Below are positions 9,505-19,857 of a stretch of DNA of 64,000 nucleotides, piece by piece; positions within the stretch are counted from its first letter, which is position 1; the number at the start of each line of letters is the position of its first letter. This DNA is from Campanula takesimana (Eukaryota > Streptophyta > Magnoliopsida > Asterales > Campanulaceae), in assembly GCA_026119855.1 (NCBI GenBank), contig JAOWBW010000056.1:1713324-1777323 (forward strand), given 5' to 3'. The position numbers were made by a program, and so were the translations under genes. The notes under the pieces were generated by a model that did no database searches, was not told the DNA's origin, and saw only the letters and a program-made list of their open reading frames with translations.

Positions 9505-10350
9505 CTGACTTGGTACCTTTAAACCAGATGTTTCGATGCTTGGTGCATGTAATCCAAGTCTTTGGGTTCTTGGTACTTCGAAACCAAGTCTTTAGGCGCT
9601 CATTACCTTTAAACAGAGTCTTTAGGCGCTCAGTACCATTAAACAAAGTCTTTAGGTGCTCGGTACCTTTAAACCGAGTCTTTCGGGTGCTTGGTACCTT
9701 GAAACCAAGTCTTGAGGTGCTCAGTACCTTTAAACCGAGTCTTTAGTGCTTGGTACCTTAAAACCAAGTCTTTTAGGGTGCTTGGTACCTCAAAACCAAG
9801 TCTTTAGATGCTTGGTAACTTTAAACCAAGTCTTTAGATGCTCGGTACCTTTAAACTGAGTCTTTGGGCGCTCGGTACCTTTAAACCGAGTCTTTAATGC
9901 TTGATACCTTTAAACCAAGTCTTTCAGGGCGCTTGGTACCTCGAAACCAAGTCTTTAGATGCTTGGTACCTTTAAACCAAGTCTTTAGATGCTCGGTACC
10001 TTTAAACCGAGTCTTTGGGCGCTCGGTACCTTTAAACCGAGTCTTTAGTGCTTGGTACCTTTAAACCAAGTCTTTCAGGGAGCTTGGTACCTCGAAACCA
10101 ACTCTTTAGATGCTTGGTACCTTTAAACCAAGTCTTTAGATGCTCGGTACCTTTAAATTGAGTCTTTGGCCACTCGGTACCTTTAAACCGAGTCTTTAGT
10201 GCTTGGTACCTTTAAACCAGGTCTTTAGATGCTCGGTACCTTTAAACCGAGTCTTTAGATGCTCGGTACCTTTAAACCGAGTCTTTGGGCGCTCGGTACC
10301 TTTAAACCGAGTCTTTAGTGCTTGGTACCTTTAAACCAAGTCTTTCATTT
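9505..10350. repeat. minisatellite 2 of Gypsy-C (about 30-bp hairpin unit, 151-bp higher-order repeat)
   Basis: About 28 units of two main types, CTCGGTACCTTTAAACCGAG and CTTGGTACCTTTAAACCAAG, each followed by a short variable linker (TCTTTAGATG, TCTTTGGGCG, TCTTTAGTG and so on). Both types fold into a 6-bp hairpin. The five-unit pattern recurs with starts at 9720, 9871, 10022 and 10173, exactly 151 bp apart, then a 119-bp step with one unit missing. Confidence 0.92.
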
Positions 10351-10603
10351 TCACAAATTCGCCTCCGAGTGGGCACTCAGTTAGATTTTCATCATTCAAT
10401 CAAGGAGCTCATTTTCATATACCAATTTAAAGGAGAAAGATATACTTCAATTCATAAACTTTAAGATAGATAACCGCTTACAATGGGCTTCAATTGCCAA
10501 TCACTAAGGCTGCCCCATTACCACTACTGCTCTTATTCTACTACCAATACTTTACTACCAATGATGTACTATCACCATTACTGCTGAGTGTTGTTCCCAC
10601 TAC
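10351..10603. other. Gypsy-C spacer between pol and minisatellites
   Basis: AT-rich, with a run of ACTACC/CTACTACCAA words near 10518-10570. No ORF or element end is seen. On the minus strand this is just downstream of the integrase stop. Confidence 0.4.
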
Positions 10604-11149
10604 TTAATGATAATACTTCTTGAGATGATCCACATGCCACGGATTCTTGAGCTCTGTGCCAGCCTCTTTCTTGAGCAGATAGGTTCCTTCTCTGATGACC
10701 TTAGAGATTTGGAAAGGACCTTCCCAGTTGGGCTCCAGCTTGCTGTAGCCTCTCCTATGACCAGTAGCTTCAATCTTCCTCAAGACCCAATCACCTACAT
10801 TGAAAGACCTTCTATTCACTCTCTTGTCATGTTGAGTCTTCATTTTCTGCTTGTAATTGACCATTCTCATTCTTGCATCCAGCCTTTTCTCATCACACAA
10901 GTCTAAGTCTGTAAGTCTCCTCTGGTCATTCTTGCCTTCATCAAAATAAGAGACGCGGTATGAAGGTAAGGCCATCTCAACCGGCGCCATAGCCTCTGAT
11001 CCATAGGTGAGTGCAAATGGCGTCTCCCCCGTTGATCTTTTCGTAGTAGTCCTCACGTACCACAGAGCCGTGGACAACTCTTCTATCCATTTTCCAGCTT
11101 TCCCCTCTAGAATCTTCTTCAGAGCATTGATAACTTGCTTATTCGCAGC
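10604..11149 (-). CDS. pol: Gypsy-C integrase C-terminal part
   Basis: The fragment continues from the solo LTR junction and ends at a natural-looking stop. It has LWYVRTTTKRSTGETPFALTYG, the typical end of the Tat integrase core, then a KMKTQHDKRVN helix and the GDWVLRKIE / KLEPNWEGPF C-terminal domain, ending in HVDHLKKYYH. It would bind DNA ends during integration. The frame matches the integrase fragment at 12438-12859 across the solo LTR. Confidence 0.88.
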   Translation of the reverse strand, partial: AANKQVINALKKILEGKAGKWIEELSTALWYVRTTTKRSTGETPFALTYGSEAMAPVEMALPSYRVSYFDEGKNDQRRLTDLDLCDEKRLDARMRMVNYKQKMKTQHDKRVNRRSFNVGDWVLRKIEATGHRRGYSKLEPNWEGPFQISKVIREGTYLLKKEAGTELKNPWHVDHLKKYYH

Positions 11150-12442
11150 TGTAGATACCCCGGGGAACCACGGCTTGGCTAGAGCGGTGAATTACCTAGG
11201 ATGTCTAATTGATTTTAAGAGTCTCCACCCGCGTTTTAAAGGAATGCGAGAAAACCTAAGAAAATAGTCTTTTTTATTGACTATGAAACCAAAGATTCTT
11301 GAGATGAGGGGTTCGGGGGTTAGGTGACGGAGTGGGAAGTACTTAAACACCCACTCCGCCCCGCTTACGCGGGTCTTGCTACTTTTGGTGTTCTAATGTT
11401 AAATGTCCTTCGATAAAAAGTGCTAACAATTAAAGTGAAAAGAAAGGGGAAAATAAAGGAGAAATAAAAGAGAATTGTTTTATTTATTAACTTATGCTAA
11501 AGATTACATGTAACAATTATACTAAACAATTACATTAAGAAATGGATAGGAAATTAAAGTAGAGATTGAAATGTAGGGAGATGACCTTGACCAACTTTAA
11601 TGTAATAAAGTGGTCATTTGGTCATGTCCCATTTGGTGGGGATTGCATACATCTAAAAAGACATGAATAAAATAGAAGAAGAATAAGTGTACCCTTAGAA
11701 AAGAGGACTTCAAACTTTGACTTGGAGTTGTTGTAGAGAAATTGTTGTGTAGAAATTTGTGAAGAGTTTAGTTGCTAGAACTCTTGTTGGGGAAATTTGT
11801 GTAGGGAGAATGGTGTAGAGTTTGTGTAGGGAGAAAGTTCAAAGTTCAAGGTCCAAAAAAAGAGTCCTCTTCCAAGGTAGAAGAAGGGGGTTTTTATAGG
11901 TAGAAAGGAGATGGAAAGGTTGGAGGGAAAATGGTCAATCCATGTGAGATGGAATTGACCAATAGAATATAAGATAAATAGAATAATGAATAAAAGAAGA
12001 TGAAAAAAATAAAAGAAAATAAAAATGAAATATTTTGTTTTTATGAAAAGGGCTAGAAATGTGGGATTGGGAGGTTACAAATAAAAGCTAGTAAATGTTT
12101 ATGATCAAGAAAGATGTTTTTGACTAAAGAAGATATTTGTAAATAAGAAAAGGGAGGGAAATAAGGTACAATCCGTTACTGCCAAAGTGGGAAGCGCGCG
12201 GGTCCGACCTTTGGGGCGAGAAGCGCGCGCGGCCCTTTGACAGTGTCGGAGGCGCCCGCGGGTGAAAATAACAGAATGACAGAATGACTCTAAAAGTTAA
12301 CTCTGTTATGCAGTTTAGTCCAAAACTAACGGAATCAGTTAGGAACTTAACAGAAATAACAGAAATTAACAAAAACAAGTTAAATAAAAATACTATGTAT
12401 GCAATCGGGGTGAGAGGTCCAAAGCGGGGTGTCTACAGCAGC
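11145..12442. repeat. target-site duplication GCAGC around solo LTR
   Basis: The five bases GCAGC occur at 11145-11149 and at 12438-12442, directly outside the TG...CA ends of the solo LTR. This is the expected 5-bp gypsy duplication. Confidence 0.9.
11150..12437 (-). mobile_element. solo LTR of a Tat-type gypsy element in Gypsy-C integrase
   Basis: On the minus strand it starts TGTAGACACCCCGC and ends GGTATCTACA. Its start and its last 90 bases (GACATCCTAGG, CACCGC, CCGTGG) resemble the Gypsy-B LTRs, so the families are related, but the middle differs. No internal region is present and a perfect TSD flanks it, so it most likely arose by LTR-LTR recombination. It has a TATAAAA box at 11891-11897 and CG-rich CGCGCG words near 12195-12255. 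Confidence 0.9.
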
Positions 12443-12859
12443 TTCCGCTTGTCCATTACCTTGCGGCCTTGCTACGGATGACATCCCATGTTTTACACTG
12501 AACCTTTCACACTCCGCCTCAAACTTGGCTTGGAATTGAGTACCGTGATCAGACACGATTTTCCTTGGGACTCCATATCGGCAAAAAATGTTCTCTCTCA
12601 CAAACTTAACCACATTGTCCTCCGAGATAGTTGATAAGGCCTTTGCCTCTGCCCACTTGGTAAAGTAGTCTACCGCTACCACCACATGCGTGTATCCACC
12701 TTCTACCTTGGCGAACGGCCCAATCAAATCAATCCCCCACATGTCAAAGGGCCAAGTTGCTACCACAGGAGTTTGCTCGGTCGCAGGCAGACGCGGGATG
12801 TCAGCATACCTCTGGCACTTGTCACACCTTTTCACATACTTTTCTGCGTCCCGCCTCAA
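12438..12859 (-). CDS. pol: Gypsy-C integrase catalytic core
   Basis: This fragment has the CDKCQRY end of the zinc domain, the first catalytic Asp in WGIDLIGPF, the second in VSDHGTQF, and the Glu in GNGQAEAA, exactly where the solo LTR interrupts. FTKWAEAKAL is characteristic of Ty3/gypsy Tat integrases. An in-frame TAG separates it from the N-terminal piece (expected Tyr before WPSL). Confidence 0.9.
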
Positions 12860-12868
12860 GCTAGGCCA

Positions 12869-13156
12869 CTAATAACCATGGAACAAGACTTTATCATCTA
12901 GTGACCTTGCACCTGGATGTCCCCCGCACACTCCTTCATGAATTTCAAACAGTACCCTATTAGTTATTTCGGGTTTCACACACCGCAACAGGGGCCTGGA
13001 AAAAGATCTGCGATACAGTATCCCTTCTTGCACGGTGAACCTTGGAGACGTCCGCTTGATTAGCTTAGCTTTCTCTTCATCACTAGGCAACACTTCACTT
13101 TCCAGGTACTCAGCCATCTCATCAACCCAATCCTTCTCAGTAACCTCGATCTCCAT
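12869..13156 (-). CDS. pol: Gypsy-C integrase N-terminal domain with tether
   Basis: The frame contains LLRCV...EIHEGVCGGHPGARSL, which supplies the two histidines of the HHCC zinc site; the two cysteines are in the next fragment. It follows RNase H after a TAG at 13160-13162 in the same frame. Confidence 0.85.
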   Translation of the reverse strand: MEIEVTEKDWVDEMAEYLESEVLPSDEEKAKLIKRTSPRFTVQEGILYRRSFSRPLLRCVKPEITNRVLFEIHEGVCGGHPGARSLDDKVLFHGY

Positions 13157-13159
13157 TAT

Positions 13160-13358
13160 CTATGGCTTGCTGATAGCTGGATGCTCAAGAAATTCCACTA
13201 CTACTTCACCCGGTAAGCTCTTAATTTCCTCGCTTGCCATCTTGCTTAAAAAATCAGCTCTCTCATTCTCTGACCTGTTGATTTGCACCAAATCCCAAAA
13301 CTCAAAGTTTTTCAAAATTTCCTTTGCCAAATCACAATACCTGACTAGAATAAGGTGG
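13160..13358 (-). CDS. pol: Gypsy-C RNase H C-terminal end
   Basis: Residues such as FWDLVQINRSENERADFLSK match the end of the Tat RNase H (the RSEN-ADxLS motif). Upstream coding stops abruptly at 13358/13359, where a TG-starting LTR begins. Sequence further right in the same open frame is LTR, not pol. Confidence 0.8.
13354..13358. repeat. left copy of Gypsy-A target-site duplication (GGTGG)
   Basis: GGTGG immediately precedes the LTR start TGTAAGG. The partner copy should lie beyond 64000 at the outer end of Gypsy-A. Confidence 0.5.
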
Positions 13359-13700
13359 TGTAAGGATCCCGCCCCGCGCGCGCGGAGACGCGACGGGTTT
13401 TGGGGGCGAAACGCCAACACGATTAACACACCAAAGATAACGGAGTCGCCACTTTCGTTAATTATTTAACCCAACGAAAGAAAAGGTTTGAGATTCTCTT
13501 AGTTTGGAGGTCAGGTTACGTCTTGGGAAGAGTTTCACGTCACCGAGTCTCCCTTGTGTTAGTTAACGAAAGTGCATGTGTGTGTGTGTATTTTAAAAGG
13601 GGAGAAACTGACTGCTTAGCAAATCCATTTAGTTATTTAACAGAAAGGGTTTATTTTGCAAACTTTTTGGTCAGAAAAGGGGAAAAATGGAAGATTCTCT
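13359..13700 (-). repeat. Gypsy-A 3' LTR, outer part (cut by Copia-3)
   Basis: Plus strand starts TGTAAGGATCCCGCCCC; read on the minus strand the LTR ends GGCGGGATCCTTACA. The other LTR end at 27831 reads TGTAAGTACCCC on the minus strand, so the termini form a good inverted pair. GTGGCGACTCC lies about 80 bp inside the end, as in Gypsy-B and the solo LTR. The second half is at 26668-27831. Confidence 0.7.
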
Positions 13701-14432
13701 TGTTGGTAGTGGTGCCCTAGGCACGTTTAATAAACGTTGTAATTGTTATCATTTATTTCATATCAATAAAGAGATGTTTTGATTATTATCGTTGTTCATG
13801 TTTACTTATAATAATCTCTGTCCCTAGTACTTTTTAAGCACTAGTATAAAGGCTAAATGATCATGTTAGATTTATGGGTACTTGTTTGGAACAAGGCACT
13901 GGACATAACCCGCTGTATGAGATTTATGTCATGGTCTATGTCGTACATATATCTCATATTAGTTATGTCATACACATCCTTAGACATGAAGTTATTATAG
14001 TCTTCTACTTGATGAACATTATGTTTGACATATTCAAACACTACCTTTAACCGGGTAGTTATAAAGGGTATGATTGGCATAATCGGATTCACGTAGGGAA
14101 GAGTAATAAGCTAAATGGATTTGTTCCTCTTCGGAGAGATGTCAAGCTTAGGCCTCTCGTAGGAATGATGTTGATGAAAATATTCGGCCGGACTCAAATG
14201 AATTGATTAGATTAATGTCATTTGGATTATCAACATATTCGGAATCGAGAAAGTATTGAACAAAACAAGTTGACTTGTTGACCATGACTTGTGTTCAATG
14301 ACATCGTGGACAAAGGGATTGTGACATGTTCTAAAGGAATGCGAACTTGTATCTAGTTATACTATTTTGGTAGGTATGACGGTTTGCTAGAACCTAATCA
14401 TATCTTATGGTTTCATGTTTGAACCCATTGCC
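13701..14432 (+). repeat. Copia-3 LTR, first 732 bp only
   Basis: Starts TGTTGGTAGTGG and matches the LTR as far as CCCATTGCC, where the next LTR begins directly. At several diagnostic sites (GAGATGTTTTGATTATTATCG, GTCGTACA, AAGCTTAGG) it agrees with the 3' LTR and differs from the middle LTR. Confidence 0.9.
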
Positions 14433-15924
14433 TGTTGGTAGTGGTGCCCTAGGCACGTTTAATAAACGTTGTAATTGTTATCATTTATTTCATATCAATA
14501 AAGAAATTTTTTGATTATTATTGTTGTTCATGTTTACTTATAATAATCTCCGTCCCTAATACTTGTTAAGCACTAGTATAAAGGCTAAATGATCATGGTA
14601 TGATCATGTTAGATTTATGGGTACTTACTTGGAACAAGGTACTGGACATGACCCGCTGTATGAGATTTATGTCATGGTCTATGTCATACATATATCTCAT
14701 ATTAGTTATGTCATTTGAATCCTTAGACATGAAGTTATTATAGTCTTACACTTGATGAACATTATGTTTCACATATTCAAACGCTACCTTTAACCGGGAA
14801 GTTATAAAGGGTATGATTGGCATAATCAGATTCACGTAGGGAAGAGTAATAAGCTAAATGGATTTGTCCCTCTTCGGAGAGATGTCAATCTTGGGCCTCT
14901 CGTAGGAATGATGTTGATGAAAATGTTCGGCCAGACTCAAATGAATTGATTAGATCAATGTCATTTGGATTATCAACATATTCGGAATCGAGAAAGTATT
15001 GAACAAAACAAGTTGACTTGTTGACCATGACTTGTGTTCAATGACATCGTGGACAAAGGGATTATGACATATTCTAAAGGAATGCGAACTTGTATCTAGT
15101 TATACTATTTGGGTAGGTATGACGGTTTGCTAGAACCTAATCATATCTTATGGATTCATGTTTGAGCCCATTGCCAACTTAGTATAATCCTAAAGGGTCA
15201 CACACAATAGAACGAATCTTAAATAAGGACTATATTGGAATTTAGTAAATAGGGAAATCTGGGGAAAGTGTGCGACCGCACATAATGGCTTGGGCGGCCG
15301 CACAGTTTGGCTCAGAAAGTACCAGAAACCTTCCAGATAGATGTGCGACCGCACTAGCTATTTGGGCGGCCGCACACCATGTCGGGACTGGTTTCCTAAT
15401 TTGATTTGGAAAAGAATTTTGGACGGGTTTAGACACAAGTTTCCTATTTGGAATAGGTCTAACTTGTATATAAACAGCCAAATTCGGGCCAGAACACATC
15501 ATAGCTTTTGTGCAAGTCTCCAAAGAGTTTGAGAGAGTTTTATTTTGTTCTAAGATATCCTAGATTGAAGAACAAAATAATACACAAATAAAATTCTATA
15601 TAGTTCATATTAATTGTGAAAACGTGTTTCACAATTTTGGTCTAGCAACCAAGATCAAGTGTTCTTGATATTCGTTCAAGGTGTGGATACCGCTAGAGGG
15701 TGAAGCTTATCATCTTCTAAGTTCGTGTTCTTACTTGTTCGTGATTAAAGCTTCGATTTCTCCATCAAGATCAAAGACCAAAGTAAAAGTCATCAAGGGT
15801 TAGTTTTTCTAGTATTCATATTGCAAGTATTTGATTCAATCATATGAATGGATCTATGGGCTTTTGGGTTTCATTAAATTTTAAATGCTATTTTCCGCTG
15901 CGCATGTTACTTGGAAACCCAACA
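14433..15924 (+). repeat. Copia-3 middle LTR, complete
   Basis: Full-length (1492 bp), TGTTGG...CCCAACA, followed by one base and the primer-binding site. It carries TATATAAA at 15467-15474 and two pairs of GCGACCGCAC / GGGCGGCCGCAC words at about 15270-15376. Confidence 0.93.
15467..15474 (+). promoter_or_regulatory. TATA box in Copia-3 LTR
   Basis: TATATAAA before AACAGCC; the 3' LTR has the same box at about 26231-26238. Likely element promoter. Confidence 0.55.
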
Positions 15925-15925
15925 G

Positions 15926-15937
15926 TGGTATCAGAGC
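15926..15937 (+). other. Copia-3 primer-binding site
   Basis: TGGTATCAGAGC, complementary to the 3' end of initiator tRNA-Met, one base after the LTR. Confidence 0.93.
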
Positions 15938-17487
15938 CCCGTTCATGTTGATTAATTCAATACCTAGATCATGTTGTGTGTATATAAACTGTTTATGTGC
16001 CTAGCATGATATGAATATTGGATTATATGATGTTTATTTGTTATGTGATTTTATGTGGTTTATTGTTTTGCAACTTTAATCGCACGATTCAATCGCAATA
16101 AATATTATGATGGATTCTGAATTGTTTGATTATTAATTCTGATTGGATCATGGTTTTAATAATCGGGGAAAAACAATTTTGAGACAAATTTTCGAACTGA
16201 AAAATTACCTTCTGATCTCACTGTGCGATCGCACAGAATGACCTGGGCGATCGCACAAAAGTTGGGCGACCGCACAGTAATTCTTGGGCGGCCGCACACA
16301 ATGATCAGAATCTCTGATTTTTGTTAAAAATCAGAATTTAGAATTTTCGAGAGGTCCAACCGAACCAGTGACAGAACCTGACCAGACCTGCTGATCTGGA
16401 ATGGGTTTTGGGTAGTTGGTTTTAGTGTGGATCTTGGGGTTTAATTTTCCTATTTGTTTTAGTCTTGTGATTCCAAGATTGGTTCAAGGTTTGGATGGCT
16501 TATCTGCGTTCATCGAGATTATGTTTCCCAAACTTGATCGCAATCAAAGTTTCAAAGATAAAACGAAGTTAGAATTATGAAGAGTTCATAATTGCTAAAA
16601 TTGAGAAACAAAGTTCTTGATTCAAAGATTGGAGATCCATGTGGAATTGTGGATGCAATTGGCCTAAGTTCATCGAGACCATCTATTGCTTAGTTTCGGC
16701 CACATGGACTACTTTCTTGGTTTCTTAAATTAGTGCGGAATTGTGGTTGCCTTATGGCTTAGTTTCGGCCGCACTTCTTGTTGTCTTAATTTGGAGATAA
16801 TAACCAAGGTTGAAATAGTCTCATCCTCATAATTATAGAGAAACTAATGACACATAAATATTATGCTTAAATTAATAGAGATTAATTTAGTGCCTAAACT
16901 TGATGTGTAACATGTTTATATTATGTGCTCATAAATGTGTTATATGCTATATATAATGAACCTTCAAGAAAATTTTAAGTCTTTTATTGCCATGCCATGA
17001 TTAAAACACTTGTTAATACATGAGTAATTTTAATGTAGATTCGCCCTAGCGAGGTGCATTAACTTTATTTATGTATGAGCAAGATAGATAATGTGGGCAC
17101 GCCCTAGCGAGGCACATTAACTATGCGTTTAAAATGGTTAGACTTAATTAGGCGTCAAAACAGTTTTGGGCCTAGGCAAAAATGAGATTTAACATGCTTT
17201 TTGAAATTGGATTTCTTAAAGAATCTCATAAAAGGAACTAAGAGTCATATGAGATATGATTGACAAGAGTTGTCTACCTAATTAATTTGATTTTGTGTAA
17301 TCCGCCTTAGCGGACTTAAAATTAAATTAAAGCGGGATCTTAACCCATTTAAATTATATTATACATTGGATGTATAAGAATGTTATATAATTTAGTGGGA
17401 GTATTTTCATTTGATAAATACATTGTTTATTTCGTTAATGAAAATTGGTACTTATTAAATTTTGGAAATTTTGCATAATTGTAGATA
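15938..17487 (+). other. Copia-3 leader (5' untranslated region)
   Basis: A 1.5-kb AT-rich leader with no long ORF. It has four GCGRYCGCAC-type words at about 16223-16298 and repeated CGCCCTAGCGAGG words at about 17040-17120. Part of it recurs at 20650-21220. Confidence 0.8.
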
Positions 17488-19857
17488 ATGACTACTAACA
17501 CTCAATCAATTTCATTGCGATCGATCCTTGAGAAGGATAAGCTCCAAGATAATGGTACTAACTTTATGGATTGGATCCGTAGCCTAAGAATTGTTCTAAG
17601 GCAAAAACATAAGTTGTACATTATCGATGGGCCACTTCTTGCTGAACCAGAACCTACTGCCCCTAGGGCAGAAAGAGACATTTACAAGAAACATCGTAAT
17701 GATTCAAGAGATGTAAGCTGTCTAATGCTTGCTACCATGTGCTCAAAACTCCAACAAAGTTTGGAACATTTGGAAGCCTATGAGATAGGCGTGGAGTTAA
17801 GAGCCATGTTTCAAGAACAAGCTAGGCAAGAGAGGTACAAGACCATTGTTGCATTCACTACTTGCAAAATGAATGAAGGGCAACAAGTGAGTCCTCACAT
17901 GCTGATAATGAAAGGTTATGTAGAGCACCTTGAGAAACTTGGCTATCCAATCCCATTGGAGCTAGCCACGGATCTCATTCTTAATTCATTGCCTAAAAGT
18001 TATAATCAGTTTGTGATGAATTATAACATGCATGAAATGGATAAGAATCTCTCCGAGTTGCATGGGATGCTTAAAACTGCAGAGATGAAGATTGCAGAGA
18101 AAGGTTCTCCCGTGCTCTTGGTTCATGATGGGAAGAAGGCTAATGCCAAAGGAAAGGGTAAGAAAGTTGTCAAACCCAAGATAAGCAAGGCAAAGGTTGC
18201 CAAGGCTTCTGAGGCAAAACCCGATTCACAAAAGGATGCAATCTGTTTCCATTGTCAAGAAATTGGTCATTGGAAACGTAATTGCAAGGCTTTCTTGGAA
18301 GAGCAAAAGAAGAAGAAGAGCAGCAAGGCTGCGTCGACTTCAGGTATCTATATGATAGATATTCTCCTTTCTACCACTGATTCTTGGGTATTGGATACCG
18401 GATGTGGTTCTCACATTTGTTTAAATGTGCAGGGTCTAAAGAATAGGAGACTACTTAAAGAGGGTGAAGTAGACCTACGCGTGGGGAATGGAGCAAGAGT
18501 TGCTGCATTAGTCGTAGGGACTTATGAAGTCACTTTACCTTCCGGATTAATTCTTGTTTTGAACAATTGTTATTATGTTCCGGATTTAAGTAGAAATATT
18601 ATTTCAATTTCTTGTTTGGATAATGAAGGTTTTAAGTTTCTTATTGAGAATAAGAAATTTTCTATTTATTTAAATGATGCGCTTTATGGTATTGCTAATT
18701 CATTTAATGGCCTTTATGTCTTGGATGTCAAGAATGAAAATAATCAAAATGTCTATCATATAAATAAGAAATCTAAACCTAATGATGTAAATCATTCTTA
18801 TTTGTGGCATTGCCGTCTTGGTCATATTAATGAGAAGCGTATCTCAAAACTCCATGGGGACGGTCTTTTGGGTTCATGTGACCTTAAGTCATATGATACT
18901 TGCGAGTCGTGTCTTCTTGGAAAAATGACTAAGACACCTTTTACCAAGCTAGGTAAAAGGGCAAGCGACTTATTAAGGTTGATACATTCCGATGTATGCG
19001 GACCATTAAGTAGCAATACTAGGGGAGGATTTCAATACTTCATAACCTTCACTGATGACTATAGTAGATTTGGGTATGTTTACCTAATGAAACATAAAAG
19101 TGAAGAATTTGAGATATTTAGAATATTTCAAAATGAAGTAGAAAAACAACTTGGCAACAGTATTAAGGCACTTCGATCGGATCGAGGTGGAGAATACTTG
19201 AGTCATGAATTTGATGATCATCTAAAGAATTGTGGAATAGTTTCACAACTGACTCCACCCGGAACACCACAATGGAATGGTGTGTCCGAGAGGAGAAATC
19301 GGACTTTGTTAGACATGGTTCGATCAATGATGAGTCAAGTTGATCTTCCAATATCCTTTTGGGGTTACGCCCTAGAAACCGCTGCTTTCACACTAAATCA
19401 AGTTCATACTAAATCGGTTCCAAAGACTCCATATGAGATGTGGAGCGGAAAGAAACCTAGTTTATCTTTCATGAGGATTTGGGGTTGCGAAGCTTTTGTC
19501 AAAAGACTTGTCTCCGATAAACTAGCACACAAATCTGATAAATGTATTTTCGTGGGATATCTTAAGGAAACTAAAGGATATTATTTTTACAACCAAGAGG
19601 ACAACAAAGTGTTTGTTGCCCGAACTGGTGTCTTTCTAGAGAAACAGTTTCTCTCCAAAGAAATCAGTGGGAGTAAAATAAATCTTGAAGAAATTCGAGA
19701 CCCAGAAAATAACATTGAACCAATAATGGAACAAGAACAAGAACCACAAGGAGTTGTGGAACCTGTTCAAAATACACAAGCAACTCGCAGATCTAGTAGG
19801 TTACGATCTGAACCCGAGAGATATGGATTTCTCGTAACGGATAGTAATGAGGTATAA
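17488..19857 (+). CDS. pol: Copia-3 copy 1 gag-protease-integrase
   Basis: An open 789-codon frame. Gag starts MTTNTQSISLRSILEKDKL, with a CCHC knuckle CFHCQEIGHWKRNC at about residues 252-265. Protease has LDTGCGSH at about 302. The integrase zinc site is WHCRLGHIN...CESCLLGK, and the core D, D, E are in HSDVCGP (about 500), RSDRGGEY (about 563) and NGVSERRN (about 600), all intact. It ends at a TAA after TDSNEV where copy 2 reads GTGGAA, so RT is cut off. Gag and pol share one frame, as usual for plant copia elements. Confidence 0.95.
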   Translation: MTTNTQSISLRSILEKDKLQDNGTNFMDWIRSLRIVLRQKHKLYIIDGPLLAEPEPTAPRAERDIYKKHRNDSRDVSCLMLATMCSKLQQSLEHLEAYEIGVELRAMFQEQARQERYKTIVAFTTCKMNEGQQVSPHMLIMKGYVEHLEKLGYPIPLELATDLILNSLPKSYNQFVMNYNMHEMDKNLSELHGMLKTAEMKIAEKGSPVLLVHDGKKANAKGKGKKVVKPKISKAKVAKASEAKPDSQKDAICFHCQEIGHWKRNCKAFLEEQKKKKSSKAASTSGIYMIDILLSTTDSWVLDTGCGSHICLNVQGLKNRRLLKEGEVDLRVGNGARVAALVVGTYEVTLPSGLILVLNNCYYVPDLSRNIISISCLDNEGFKFLIENKKFSIYLNDALYGIANSFNGLYVLDVKNENNQNVYHINKKSKPNDVNHSYLWHCRLGHINEKRISKLHGDGLLGSCDLKSYDTCESCLLGKMTKTPFTKLGKRASDLLRLIHSDVCGPLSSNTRGGFQYFITFTDDYSRFGYVYLMKHKSEEFEIFRIFQNEVEKQLGNSIKALRSDRGGEYLSHEFDDHLKNCGIVSQLTPPGTPQWNGVSERRNRTLLDMVRSMMSQVDLPISFWGYALETAAFTLNQVHTKSVPKTPYEMWSGKKPSLSFMRIWGCEAFVKRLVSDKLAHKSDKCIFVGYLKETKGYYFYNQEDNKVFVARTGVFLEKQFLSKEISGSKINLEEIRDPENNIEPIMEQEQEPQGVVEPVQNTQATRRSSRLRSEPERYGFLVTDSNEV

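Larger units (their letters stand above)
7989..13358 (-). mobile_element. Gypsy-C, Tat-like Ty3/gypsy remnant
   Basis: The minus strand holds the end of RNase H (13358-13160), integrase (13156-12438, resuming 11149-10604 after a solo LTR), a minisatellite region (10350-9085) and an antisense coding region (7989-8828, plus). The left end is cut by Copia-1 and the right end by Gypsy-A. RT, protease, gag and both LTRs of this element are not in the window; the upstream half should continue beyond base 64000, after Gypsy-A ends. Confidence 0.8.

Noticed and set aside
9085..10350. Regular repeats with variable linkers, resembling a CRISPR array
   Set aside because: Units vary, linkers are short and recur, there is no cas gene, and the surroundings are plant retrotransposon.
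15242..15523. LTR ORFs with Cys/Arg/Pro-rich sequence
   Set aside because: They appear in both Copia-3 LTRs only because of GCGGCCGCAC words; not genes.
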